This document shows positions 1 through 5,089 of a stretch of 5,210 bases of DNA, piece after piece. The notes under the pieces are model-generated. The model was not told the DNA's origin and ran no database searches. It saw only the letters and a list, made by a program, of their open reading frames with translations. Source of the stretch: CAYPSN01 sp041907025 (GTDB lineage: Bacteria > Patescibacteriota > Saccharimonadia > CAILAD01 > JADZBC01); the NCBI GenBank assembly GCA_041907025.1, contig JAYRIB010000001.1, positions 1-5,210 of the forward strand, written 5' to 3'. Made by a program: the position numbers and the translations under genes. Numbering within the stretch: position 1 is the stretch's first letter; every line of letters begins with the position of its first letter.

Positions 1-1425
1 CTAAATGAATATGCAGATAGGCTAAAACTGAATAGTGAGTTACATAGCTTTGACGAAACCGCATATAAAGAAGACCGAGTAAAATTTGTAGAGATTGTAA
101 AAAATGCCAGTGAGTACCCTAAAGATTTCATAATGGTTTTTGACAAAATTGACCGACTGACACGTGATGTTTCATCAGATGTGGTACGAACACTCAAGAA
201 CCTAGTAAAAGAAGGTCGTGCAGAACTGCACTTTCCGTCAGACGGCTTAGTCTACCATCAGCAATCGCCAGCACACGATAAAACTCGGCTAGATATGGGT
301 ATGGTTTTCGGAGGTTATTATTCTGCGGCAATTAGCGACAACGTAAAGCGTAAGATTGAACAGAAGCTAAGTGTTGGCGAGTGGCCTGGCAAGGCTTGTA
401 TTGGCTATAAGAATATCAAATATACAGTTGATGGTAATGAGCTGAAGAATATAATTCCTGACCCTGACCGCAAGGATTACATAATCAAAGCTTTTGAGCT
501 AAGACTTGACGGTAAGTCGTACAGAACCATAGCCAAAATACTTCGTAAAGAAGGACTGCGTAGCAACACTAAACAACAGAAACCAGTCGGACAAAGTCAG
601 ATTGAAAATATGCTAAAAAATCCCTTTTACTATGGTGTTATGAAATATGATGGCGGTCTACACCCTCATAAATACGAGCCACTAATAAAGAAGGAAGTGT
701 TTGATGTTGTGCAGATAATAAATGACCGTAGAACACACGACAGGACAAAGACGGACACAAAGAACACCTTTGTATTCAGTGGCTTAGTAAAATGTTCCAC
801 TTGTGGTTGCAGTATTTCATCATATGAGAAAAAAGGACACGTATATATGCGTTGTACCAAAGCAAAGCCATCTATACCTTGCAAGCAACCACACGTATCT
901 GAGGCAGAATTACTGCCTCAAGTTACGGTCGTGCTTGAACGGCTCAAAATTAGTGAAAATATAGTGAACCAGGTCTTGGACGTACTGAAATCGGAACACG
1001 AAAATATACAGACGTTCTATAAAAATGCAATTAGCCAAACACGTAATGAATATAATCGCCTTCAGAATAAGCTTGATGTTTTATACGAAGACAGACTTGA
1101 TGGGCGTATTACTGTCGCTGACTATGACAAATATGTAACAAAAACAAAGGTTGAAATGGACGCATTAGACCGTAAGCTAGTAGACTTCACTAACAATGAT
1201 AAAAGCTTTGTAATGACCAGCGAGTATCTGTTACGACTGGCTTCAAGGGCAAAAGAAATCTTTGATAATTCGCAACCAGCTAAAAAGAACAAGATTTTAC
1301 AAATGCTACTTGCGAACTGCACTTTAGACCAAAAAAGGCTTCAACTCAATCTGTTGAAGCCCTTCTCTGGGTTAGTTTCTGACACTAAAAGTCAAAATTG
1401 GCTCCGACGGTCAGATTCGAACTGA
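1..1425 (+). CDS. Large serine recombinase (site-specific integrase), 5' end outside window
   Basis: This is a serine-type site-specific recombinase, which cuts and rejoins DNA at attachment sites to integrate or excise a mobile element. The frame is open from base 1, so the gene is cut by the window edge; 474 codons are visible. An ATG at 133 lies inside the catalytic domain and is not the start. Visible codons 1-110 hold the rest of the resolvase domain, including the FDKIDRLTR motif (codons 47-55); the catalytic serine segment, roughly 30-40 residues, is missing. Codons 129-245 match the 'Recombinase' DNA-binding domain (GYKN, then a K-PVGQSQIENMLKNPFYYG-like stretch). A zinc ribbon follows, with Cys at codons 265, 268, 285 and 294. 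A charged coiled-coil region covers about 330-395, then an LLKPF tail. The last eight codons and the stop lie inside the opposite-strand tRNA-Asn gene. The sequence is AT-rich compared with the genes to its right, which suggests transfer. Confidence 0.93.
   Translation, partial: LNEYADRLKLNSELHSFDETAYKEDRVKFVEIVKNASEYPKDFIMVFDKIDRLTRDVSSDVVRTLKNLVKEGRAELHFPSDGLVYHQQSPAHDKTRLDMGMVFGGYYSAAISDNVKRKIEQKLSVGEWPGKACIGYKNIKYTVDGNELKNIIPDPDRKDYIIKAFELRLDGKSYRTIAKILRKEGLRSNTKQQKPVGQSQIENMLKNPFYYGVMKYDGGLHPHKYEPLIKKEVFDVVQIINDRRTHDRTKTDTKNTFVFSGLVKCSTCGCSISSYEKKGHVYMRCTKAKPSIPCKQPHVSEAELLPQVTVVLERLKISENIVNQVLDVLKSEHENIQTFYKNAISQTRNEYNRLQNKLDVLYEDRLDGRITVADYDKYVTKTKVEMDALDRKLVDFTNNDKSFVMTSEYLLRLASRAKEIFDNSQPAKKNKILQMLLANCTLDQKRLQLNLLKPFSGLVSDTKSQNWLRRSDSN
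1331..1361 (-). terminator. Rho-independent terminator of tRNA-Asn, inside recombinase CDS
   Basis: On the minus strand a perfect 9-bp stem (GGCTTCAAC/GTTGAAGCC, arms 1353-1361 and 1337-1345) with a 7-nt loop is followed directly by six T residues (1336-1331). It begins 38 nt after the tRNA-Asn CCA end, so it should terminate the tRNA transcript. The same bases encode the recombinase tail on the plus strand, including the LLKPF segment typical of that family. On the plus strand the hairpin is not followed by a U-tract, so it should work in only one direction. Confidence 0.85.
1399..1425. other. Likely attachment-site junction (tRNA 3' end used by the serine recombinase)
   Basis: The recombinase reading frame crosses into the last 27 bases of the tRNA-Asn gene and stops there, while the tRNA remains intact. 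Integration at a tRNA 3' end with restoration of the tRNA typically leaves this arrangement. The exact crossover bases cannot be seen. A duplicate of this tRNA 3' segment would be expected at the far left end of the element, beyond base 1. The assignment is inferred from gene overlap and the composition change. Confidence 0.5.
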
Positions 1426-1473
1426 CGACCAATGCGTTAACAGCGCACTGCTCTACCACTGAGCTACGTCGGA
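1399..1473 (-). tRNA. tRNA-Asn(GUU), CCA encoded
   Basis: The minus strand folds as a complete 75-nt cloverleaf. The 7-bp acceptor stem is TCCGACG/CGTCGGA, the D arm GCTC-AGTGGTA-GAGC, the anticodon stem GTGCG/CGCAT with one G-T pair, the variable loop TGGTC, and the T arm GTCAG-TTCGAAT-CTGAC. It ends in discriminator G and a genome-encoded CCA. The anticodon loop CTGTTAA gives anticodon GTT (1441-1439), hence asparagine. Both ends are shared with protein genes: the plus-strand recombinase stops inside the T-arm side (1423-1425) and the minus-strand GIY-YIG gene stops in the D-arm side (TAG, 1466-1464). No good promoter lies directly before it, so it is probably processed from a transcript starting near 1766. 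Confidence 0.97.
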
Positions 1474-1712
1474 ATATGGGTTTTAATGAACTCTCGACCA
1501 CGATAGCTTTTGAGTTGTTTCTCTCTAGCGATCGCCTCTGGACGAGTGGCAACCGACTCTTCATAAATCAGCTGCCATTCACCAAGAAACCTACTCGTAT
1601 AACCTTTAAAAGTTCGATTGTTATGCTCCTTCAGTCGCTTAACTAGGTCGATTGTTTGACCAACGTATATTCTAGAAGCCGCAGAATTGAATATCGCATA
1701 CACAGTATACAT
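1464..1712 (-). CDS. GIY-YIG endonuclease, small single-domain protein
   Basis: This 82-residue protein matches the GIY-YIG nuclease fold almost end to end. The GIY position reads V4-Y5-A6, the YIG position Y16-V17-G18 (IYVGQT), the conserved arginine is R26 in KRLKEH, with H30 next, and the metal-binding glutamate is E64 in AREKQLK. It resembles the short YhbQ/UPF0213-like class common in CPR genomes. Such domains cut DNA with a divalent metal; the true substrate here is unknown. The ATG at 1712 is used because the fold begins at residue 2; the only possible ribosome site is a weak AGAAGA just before it. The gene lies between a partial tRNA-Asn copy upstream and the intact tRNA-Asn downstream, and its TAG stop and last codons are in the tRNA 5' end. 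It may be a mobile or homing-type gene, or a housekeeping nuclease that has become fused to the tRNA unit. Confidence 0.9.
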   Translation of the reverse strand: MYTVYAIFNSAASRIYVGQTIDLVKRLKEHNNRTFKGYTSRFLGEWQLIYEESVATRPEAIAREKQLKSYRGREFIKTHIPT

Positions 1713-1720
1713 TCTTCTAG

Positions 1721-1760
1721 TCTACCACTGATCCGCCAGCTGGCGGAACGTCGGATTATG
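1721..1760 (-). repeat. Partial duplicate of tRNA-Asn 5' region, interrupted by a palindrome
   Basis: On the minus strand, bases 1760-1748 (CATAATCCGACGT) match the leader and acceptor strand of the intact tRNA-Asn at 1478-1466 with one mismatch in 13. Bases 1731-1721 (TCAGTGGTAGA) match its D arm at 1462-1452 exactly. In the intact gene the two blocks are joined by AGC; here a 16-bp palindrome replaces those three bases. The copy stops after the D arm and the rest of the tRNA is absent, so it cannot give a working tRNA. With the intact tRNA it forms direct repeats around the GIY-YIG gene. It could be an integration duplication or the remains of a tandem tRNA. Confidence 0.85.
1732..1747. repeat. 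Perfect 16-bp palindrome inserted in tRNA D-arm remnant
   Basis: TCCGCCAGCTGGCGGA is its own reverse complement and is GC-rich. It sits exactly where AGC would be in the D stem of the tRNA-Asn fragment. It has no U-tract on either side, so it is not a normal terminator. No second copy was seen in this window. It may be a small interspersed palindromic element, a nuclease recognition or processing site, or an RNA hairpin in the leader of the GIY-YIG transcript. Confidence 0.9.
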
Positions 1761-1772
1761 TTGCACTAGGTG

Positions 1773-1801
1773 ATTATACCGAGCGTGGAGGCTAAAATCA
1801 A
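1773..1801 (-). promoter_or_regulatory. Sigma70-type promoter for the GIY-YIG / tRNA-Asn unit
   Basis: On the minus strand TTGATT (1801-1796) is separated by exactly 17 bp from a perfect TATAAT (1778-1773). Transcription should start near 1766, about 11 nt before the 5' end of the tRNA-Asn fragment. That is the usual layout of a tRNA promoter, so this was probably the original tRNA-Asn promoter. It now reads through the tRNA fragment, the GIY-YIG gene and the intact tRNA to the terminator at 1361-1331. Confidence 0.8.
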
Positions 1802-1819
1802 ACCTCCAAACCGCACATG

Positions 1820-1835
1820 TCAGGCAAGAGCCTGA
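1820..1835. other. Short hairpin between gene end and promoter
   Basis: TCAGGC-AAGA-GCCTGA forms a 6-bp stem with a 4-base loop. It lies about 45 nt beyond the stop of the minus-strand gene ending at 1881 and just before the promoter at 1801. No run of T follows on either strand, so it would be at best a weak terminator. A 10-bp palindrome, GACAATTGTC, lies at 1851-1860 and could be an operator-like site or chance. Nothing else was recognised in 1802-1880. Confidence 0.4.
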
Positions 1836-1880
1836 ACTTGCAGCTTACCGGACAATTGTCATACAGAACCCACCTATGAA

Positions 1881-2321
1881 CTACTTAACTTCTAAGCTAT
1901 CGACCTTCCAGCCACCATCCTCGTTGACCAAGCGAACTATAAAACTACCACTGGTGCTGCCAGTACTACTTGGCGGCAAGTTGTCTACCAGAGCTAAGTA
2001 GATTGCCTTGTCCTTTGCATCGTTCGTGCCTAAGTAAAGCTCTTCGCCAGAGATCTTAGCATCATCCGAACGCACGGTGTCTGAAAACTATTCGACGCTT
2101 GCAGGGGTGTTCTTAGCCTTATAAAAAGCGCTTCCATAGTCGTAAGCTTGAGCGAGCTCTGCGGTGGTCATGGCGACCACAAACTTTGCTGCTACTTCCT
2201 TGGGTTGTTTAGCGGTAGGGTCAGATTCGGTGCGAGAAGTGGTGAATCGGTATATGCCAAAACCGACGAGGACCAGGACGGCTACCGTGGCTAAGATTGT
2301 TAAGATTCGTTTAGTGTTCAT
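1881..2321 (-). pseudogene. Small membrane-anchored extracytoplasmic protein interrupted by one amber codon
   Basis: The gene starts with ATG at 2321, preceded by the strong ribosome site AAGGAGA (2337-2331). It encodes a short basic N-terminus (NTKR), one hydrophobic segment at residues 5-26, then a soluble domain. Codon 78 is TAG (2090-2088); the same frame then continues for 68 more codons to a second TAG at 1883-1881, giving 146 residues if the first TAG is read. The part after the stop looks like real protein (LYLGTND, then a FIVRLVNEDGGWKVDSLEV end), similar in style to NTF2-like or DUF4878-type extracytoplasmic domains, but the family is not certain. One C-to-T change (CAG to TAG) would explain the break. 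Restart at the GTG at 2075 has no ribosome site. The ribosome site overlaps the stop of the upstream 481-aa gene, so the two form one operon. TAG also ends other genes here, which argues against recoding. Confidence 0.75.
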
Positions 2322-2335
2322 ATGGTAATTTCTCC

Positions 2336-3781
2336 TTATCTCGAGTTAGTCATCGTGCCACTTGCCGCGCCAAAGCCACGACTGGATTGTTGTGCCCCCG
2401 ACTCCTCTGCTTGTTGGCTACTTGCTTCACTAACCGCCTGTTGTAATTCTTGCTGCGTGTATGTTGCCGATCCACCTCCGCAACTTGCAGGTTGGGGAGT
2501 GTTTGGTGCAAATGGATTCTCGCTAGGTTCCTCGCAGACTCCGACTGCTCCACCCTGTACAGCCTGGGCAGCGCCAGCTAGGTCAATTTTGCCTGCTGCA
2601 TACAGTGCTACCAAGTCTACACCGGTAGCACTAGGTGGCTTCGGCAGGCCAATATCCGTAAAGCATTTATAGAAGGGTATGGTGTTTGCATACTCTGGAT
2701 CAGTCAGCATGTCTACCTGCTTGCCTGTCTTCTTAGATGTGTACCAGCAGGTGTAGTTTCTGCCGCTGGCCTGAATAGCGGCACGGAGTACGTCTTGATA
2801 AACTTTCGCGATTGGCTTTTCATAACTCTCAAAGTAAGCTTGCTTTTCTGCTGTCCACTTCTTGGCTCCCTCACCTGACTTTATAATATCTAGCGCTTGG
2901 GCTGAAGTCTTCTCACAAAAGACAACGTCCTTTAGGAGTGCCGTGCCTTCGTCGCCAAGCTCCCAACCTAGATCGCCTGCGCCTTTAGGGTTTTGGCCTG
3001 AGCGGTAGCCAGCAGCATAGCCTTGGTAACGTATGTACTGGTTCTTAAGCCACGTGCCTACATGCTTCTCTGGCTTGTCATACTCTGGCACCCGGAATTC
3101 TTTTCTCAGCTTCTTGTCACACTGCGCGGGTGTCAATTTAGGGCTATTAGTTCGGCTTGAAGTTCTTGAGGTTGTTGAGGCTGTCAGTAAGCCTTGGATG
3201 CGAGATGTCACTTCTGCACATGTCTTACCTTTAGCAATTTGAGCAACCCAGAATGCTTTGCCTTTTGGATCTGGCGTTTTGGGGCTGTATGCTGCAACCA
3301 CACACTGCTCAGCAGATTTAGAGTTCTTTACCTCCTTGGTAGCCGCTGATCCTGCAGAAGTGTTATTTGAACTTGTGCCAGTAGTCGGCACCTCGTAATT
3401 GCCACTTTTAATAAGCTTAGCCCGATAGTTCTTTGCTTCAGTACTGTTGTACAGAGCAGTATAAACCGCAGCCTTGGTAGCCTTACCGCTATCAATCTGC
3501 TTGGCCCAGTACTTTACACCGCTGTCAGAGGCAGCGGGAGTGCGGCCGAGGAGTCCAGTATAGAGGTCACGCACGTAGCTCTCGCTAGCCGTGGCGGCGA
3601 AGGTGTTGAGAACAATAAAGACACCCACAAGTGCCAAAGGGACAGCTATAAGCAGAGCCTTTACCCAGCCAAATGAAGACTTCTTCGTTAGTAGTTGCGT
3701 GGACTGCGCATGCTCCTTCGTATGTTCTGCGTTACCAGCAGAGCTTGCCTTGCTGCTGTCTTTTGGCACTAAGTCTTTCAT
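2336..3781 (-). CDS. Membrane-anchored surface protein with DUF4214-like repeats
   Basis: This 481-residue protein has a hydrophilic N-terminus (1-38), one transmembrane helix (about 39-63, ending in FAATA), and a long outer part. Residues 69-118 fit DUF4214 (VRDLYTGLLGRTPAASDSGV, then YW, then a YNSTEA-type end). A weaker second copy is at 158-198 (VVAAYSPKTPDPKGKAFW). DUF4214 occurs in exported and surface proteins; its exact role is not established. Residues 132-157 and 199-216 are Ser/Thr-rich linkers, and the C-terminus (about 436-481) is rich in Ser, Gln and Ala. All eight cysteines (160, 188, 221, 289, 345, 373, 416, 434) lie after the membrane helix, so disulfides outside the cell are possible. 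The middle region (220-380) was not recognised. The start at 3781 has GGGGAG 12 nt before it. It heads a two-gene operon and may be an adhesin or structural envelope protein, but this is a guess. Confidence 0.88.
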   Translation of the reverse strand: MKDLVPKDSSKASSAGNAEHTKEHAQSTQLLTKKSSFGWVKALLIAVPLALVGVFIVLNTFAATASESYVRDLYTGLLGRTPAASDSGVKYWAKQIDSGKATKAAVYTALYNSTEAKNYRAKLIKSGNYEVPTTGTSSNNTSAGSAATKEVKNSKSAEQCVVAAYSPKTPDPKGKAFWVAQIAKGKTCAEVTSRIQGLLTASTTSRTSSRTNSPKLTPAQCDKKLRKEFRVPEYDKPEKHVGTWLKNQYIRYQGYAAGYRSGQNPKGAGDLGWELGDEGTALLKDVVFCEKTSAQALDIIKSGEGAKKWTAEKQAYFESYEKPIAKVYQDVLRAAIQASGRNYTCWYTSKKTGKQVDMLTDPEYANTIPFYKCFTDIGLPKPPSATGVDLVALYAAGKIDLAGAAQAVQGGAVGVCEEPSENPFAPNTPQPASCGGGSATYTQQELQQAVSEASSQQAEESGAQQSSRGFGAASGTMTNSR

Positions 3782-3806
3782 AAAGCCAATGATCTCCCCT
3801 GATTAC

Positions 3807-3812
3807 ATTATA
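3807..3812 (-). promoter_or_regulatory. -10 element upstream of the DUF4214 gene
   Basis: A perfect TATAAT is present on the minus strand 25 bp before the ATG at 3781, followed by the GGGGAG ribosome site at 3799-3794. No good -35 box is found at 16-18 bp spacing, so the promoter may need an activator. A short inverted repeat, TTACA (3803-3807) and TGTAA (3821-3825), flanks the -10 and could be an operator; it is too short to be sure. Confidence 0.55.
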
Positions 3813-3861
3813 TGGTTCATTGTAACATAAGGGTTTTTAAAGAGTAAAGATGTTGTTGGTT

Positions 3862-3890
3862 TTGTAGTGTACTGTAATTGGCGGTACAAT
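3862..3890 (+). promoter_or_regulatory. Promoter of the small membrane peptide / glycosidase operon
   Basis: TTGTAG (3862-3867) and TACAAT (3885-3890) are spaced by exactly 17 bp. Transcription should start near 3897. It fires away from the minus-strand promoter, so the 160-bp intergenic region drives both envelope operons. An ATG at 3897 falls at the predicted first base, so a leaderless longer form of the first peptide is possible. Confidence 0.7.
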
Positions 3891-3941
3891 GATTGCATGC
3901 AAAGAGATAAGCTTGATAAATATGAGACGGAGGCAAGCACA

Positions 3942-4067
3942 ATGCCTCGCCAAGTCTATCGGAGCTTGGCAAAGTTGCCGCACCCAAGTCGGCGCTGGCC
4001 AAAGCTGCTGCTCGCCGTAACAGTACTCGGAATTGTGATTGCTGGACTATGGCTCGTACTAACATAA
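3942..4067 (+). CDS. 41-aa single-pass membrane peptide
   Basis: This small protein has a basic N-terminal half (MPRQVYRSLAK, then SRRWPK) and one hydrophobic helix covering about residues 21-41, right up to the C-terminus. The positive N-terminal half should stay in the cytoplasm. The start at 3942 is chosen because GGAGG (3929-3933) lies 8 nt before it. An in-frame ATG at 3897 would add 15 charged residues but coincides with the predicted transcription start; an ATG at 3867 lies inside the promoter and is not used. The last 19 bases overlap the start of the glycosidase gene in another frame, which points to translational coupling. I do not recognise the family; it may help membrane placement of the next protein, or be a leader peptide. 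Confidence 0.65.
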   Translation: MPRQVYRSLAKLPHPSRRWPKLLLAVTVLGIVIAGLWLVLT

Positions 4068-5089
4068 AGCAAGCGGGCACAACGAAGCTCAAATGGGCTC
4101 TCGCGGTAATCGGCGGCTGCTTCCTAATCTTCTGGGTCGTGAGTGCCGTTCTGATGGCAGCTTTTTGGGCAAAGTACCACAGCGAACCCGAAGTGATTGG
4201 CGTTAGCTTTTCGCAAAAGCAAGCCGAGCGCTACGGCGTAGACTGGCGCGCCAACTACACTGCCCTCCTTAGCGAGCTTGGGTTTAAACATTTGCGAGTA
4301 GCGGCTTATTGGGACAGAATCGAGCCGAGCAAAGACCAGTTTGATTTTAGCGAGCTGGACTGGATGGTGGCGGAAGCGGCCAAATACGATGCCAAGCTGA
4401 CCATCGTGGTGGGGCAAAAGAACATCCGCTACCCCGAGTGCTACTATCCTGATTGGCTCGACAGGAATAACCAGGCCGAAGCAGGTAAGCGTGCTAAGGC
4501 CATGGTCGCCAAGACCGTTCAGCACCTCAGGGGCAATGCTGCAATCGAAGCCTGGCAGGTAGAAAACGAGTTCTTACTCCGCAGCTTCGGCGAGTGTCCG
4601 TCCGATAACCTAAATCGCCAACAGCTCAAGGATGAGATTGCAATCGTGCGAACGCTCGATCCCTCACGACCGATTGTACTTACCCAAAGCGATCAGTTTG
4701 GCTTCCCTACCCTTGGTCCGTTCGGCGACTTCTTCGGCTTCTCAATGTACCGCTGGTCGTACCGCGAAGATTTCGGCTACTTCCGCTACCCACAGCCCGG
4801 CGCCTATAACTGGTTTAAGGCTGCCTGGGTGGAGGCGCTGACCGCACAACGGGTCAAAGTTCACGAACTCCAAGCTGAAGCCTGGGGCAAGACAGGTAAT
4901 GAATATCTACCGCTCGAGGAGCAATTCAAGACCATGAACCCAGCCCAACTCCGTGACAACATTCAGTACGCTCGTGACACGCAGATTCGTCGCTTCGACC
5001 TCTGGGGCGCTGAGTGGTGGTATTGGCTTAAAGTCACCAAGAATCAGCCTGCAATGTGGGACGAAGTAAAGGCGATACTGAATAGCTAG
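4049..5089 (+). CDS. Membrane-anchored clan-A glycoside hydrolase (cellulase/GH42-like TIM barrel)
   Basis: This 346-residue protein has a short basic N-terminus, one membrane helix at about 15-41, and a catalytic domain (about 48-340) that should face outside. The domain shows the layout of retaining clan-A (beta/alpha)8 glycosidases: RVAAYWDRIEP (83-93) followed by FDFSELDW, the acid/base motif WQVENEF with Asn173-Glu174, and the probable nucleophile Glu277 in LQAEAWG. The final strand reads RFDLWGAEWWYW, rich in aromatic residues as in a sugar-binding cleft. Cys131 and Cys183 could form a disulfide. The length is near the minimum for a single barrel, with no binding module. Which family (GH5, GH42, GH39 or a new one) and which sugar cannot be told from sequence reading alone. 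The start overlaps the preceding 41-aa gene and lacks a strong ribosome site, so translation is probably coupled. The gene is more GC-rich than the recombinase. Confidence 0.85.
   Translation: MARTNIKQAGTTKLKWALAVIGGCFLIFWVVSAVLMAAFWAKYHSEPEVIGVSFSQKQAERYGVDWRANYTALLSELGFKHLRVAAYWDRIEPSKDQFDFSELDWMVAEAAKYDAKLTIVVGQKNIRYPECYYPDWLDRNNQAEAGKRAKAMVAKTVQHLRGNAAIEAWQVENEFLLRSFGECPSDNLNRQQLKDEIAIVRTLDPSRPIVLTQSDQFGFPTLGPFGDFFGFSMYRWSYREDFGYFRYPQPGAYNWFKAAWVEALTAQRVKVHELQAEAWGKTGNEYLPLEEQFKTMNPAQLRDNIQYARDTQIRRFDLWGAEWWYWLKVTKNQPAMWDEVKAILNS

Noticed and set aside
1398..1646. Plus-strand reading frame of 82 codons starting MAPTVRFELTTN
   Set aside because: It is the antisense translation of the tRNA-Asn gene followed by the antisense of the GIY-YIG gene; this kind of N-terminus is a known tRNA-shadow artefact.
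1464..1755. Group I intron or intein-like splicing element carrying a homing nuclease in the tRNA
   Set aside because: The downstream tRNA is complete by itself and the upstream copy is only a 5' fragment, so there are no two exons to join. The break is in the D arm rather than the anticodon loop, and there is too little non-coding sequence for an intron core.
2075..2077. Separate 64-codon gene starting at the GTG at 2075
   Set aside because: It is in the same frame as the preceding 77 codons and separated by one TAG; there is no ribosome site and no signal or membrane segment, so it is the second half of the interrupted gene.
3867..3941. Longer start for the small membrane peptide at 3867 or 3897
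   Set aside because: The 3867 ATG lies within the promoter. The 3897 ATG is possible only as a leaderless message, whereas 3942 has a well-placed GGAGG.
3817..4092. Minus-strand reading frame of 91 codons
   Set aside because: It covers the divergent promoter region and runs antisense to the small peptide gene; no domain or ribosome site supports it.
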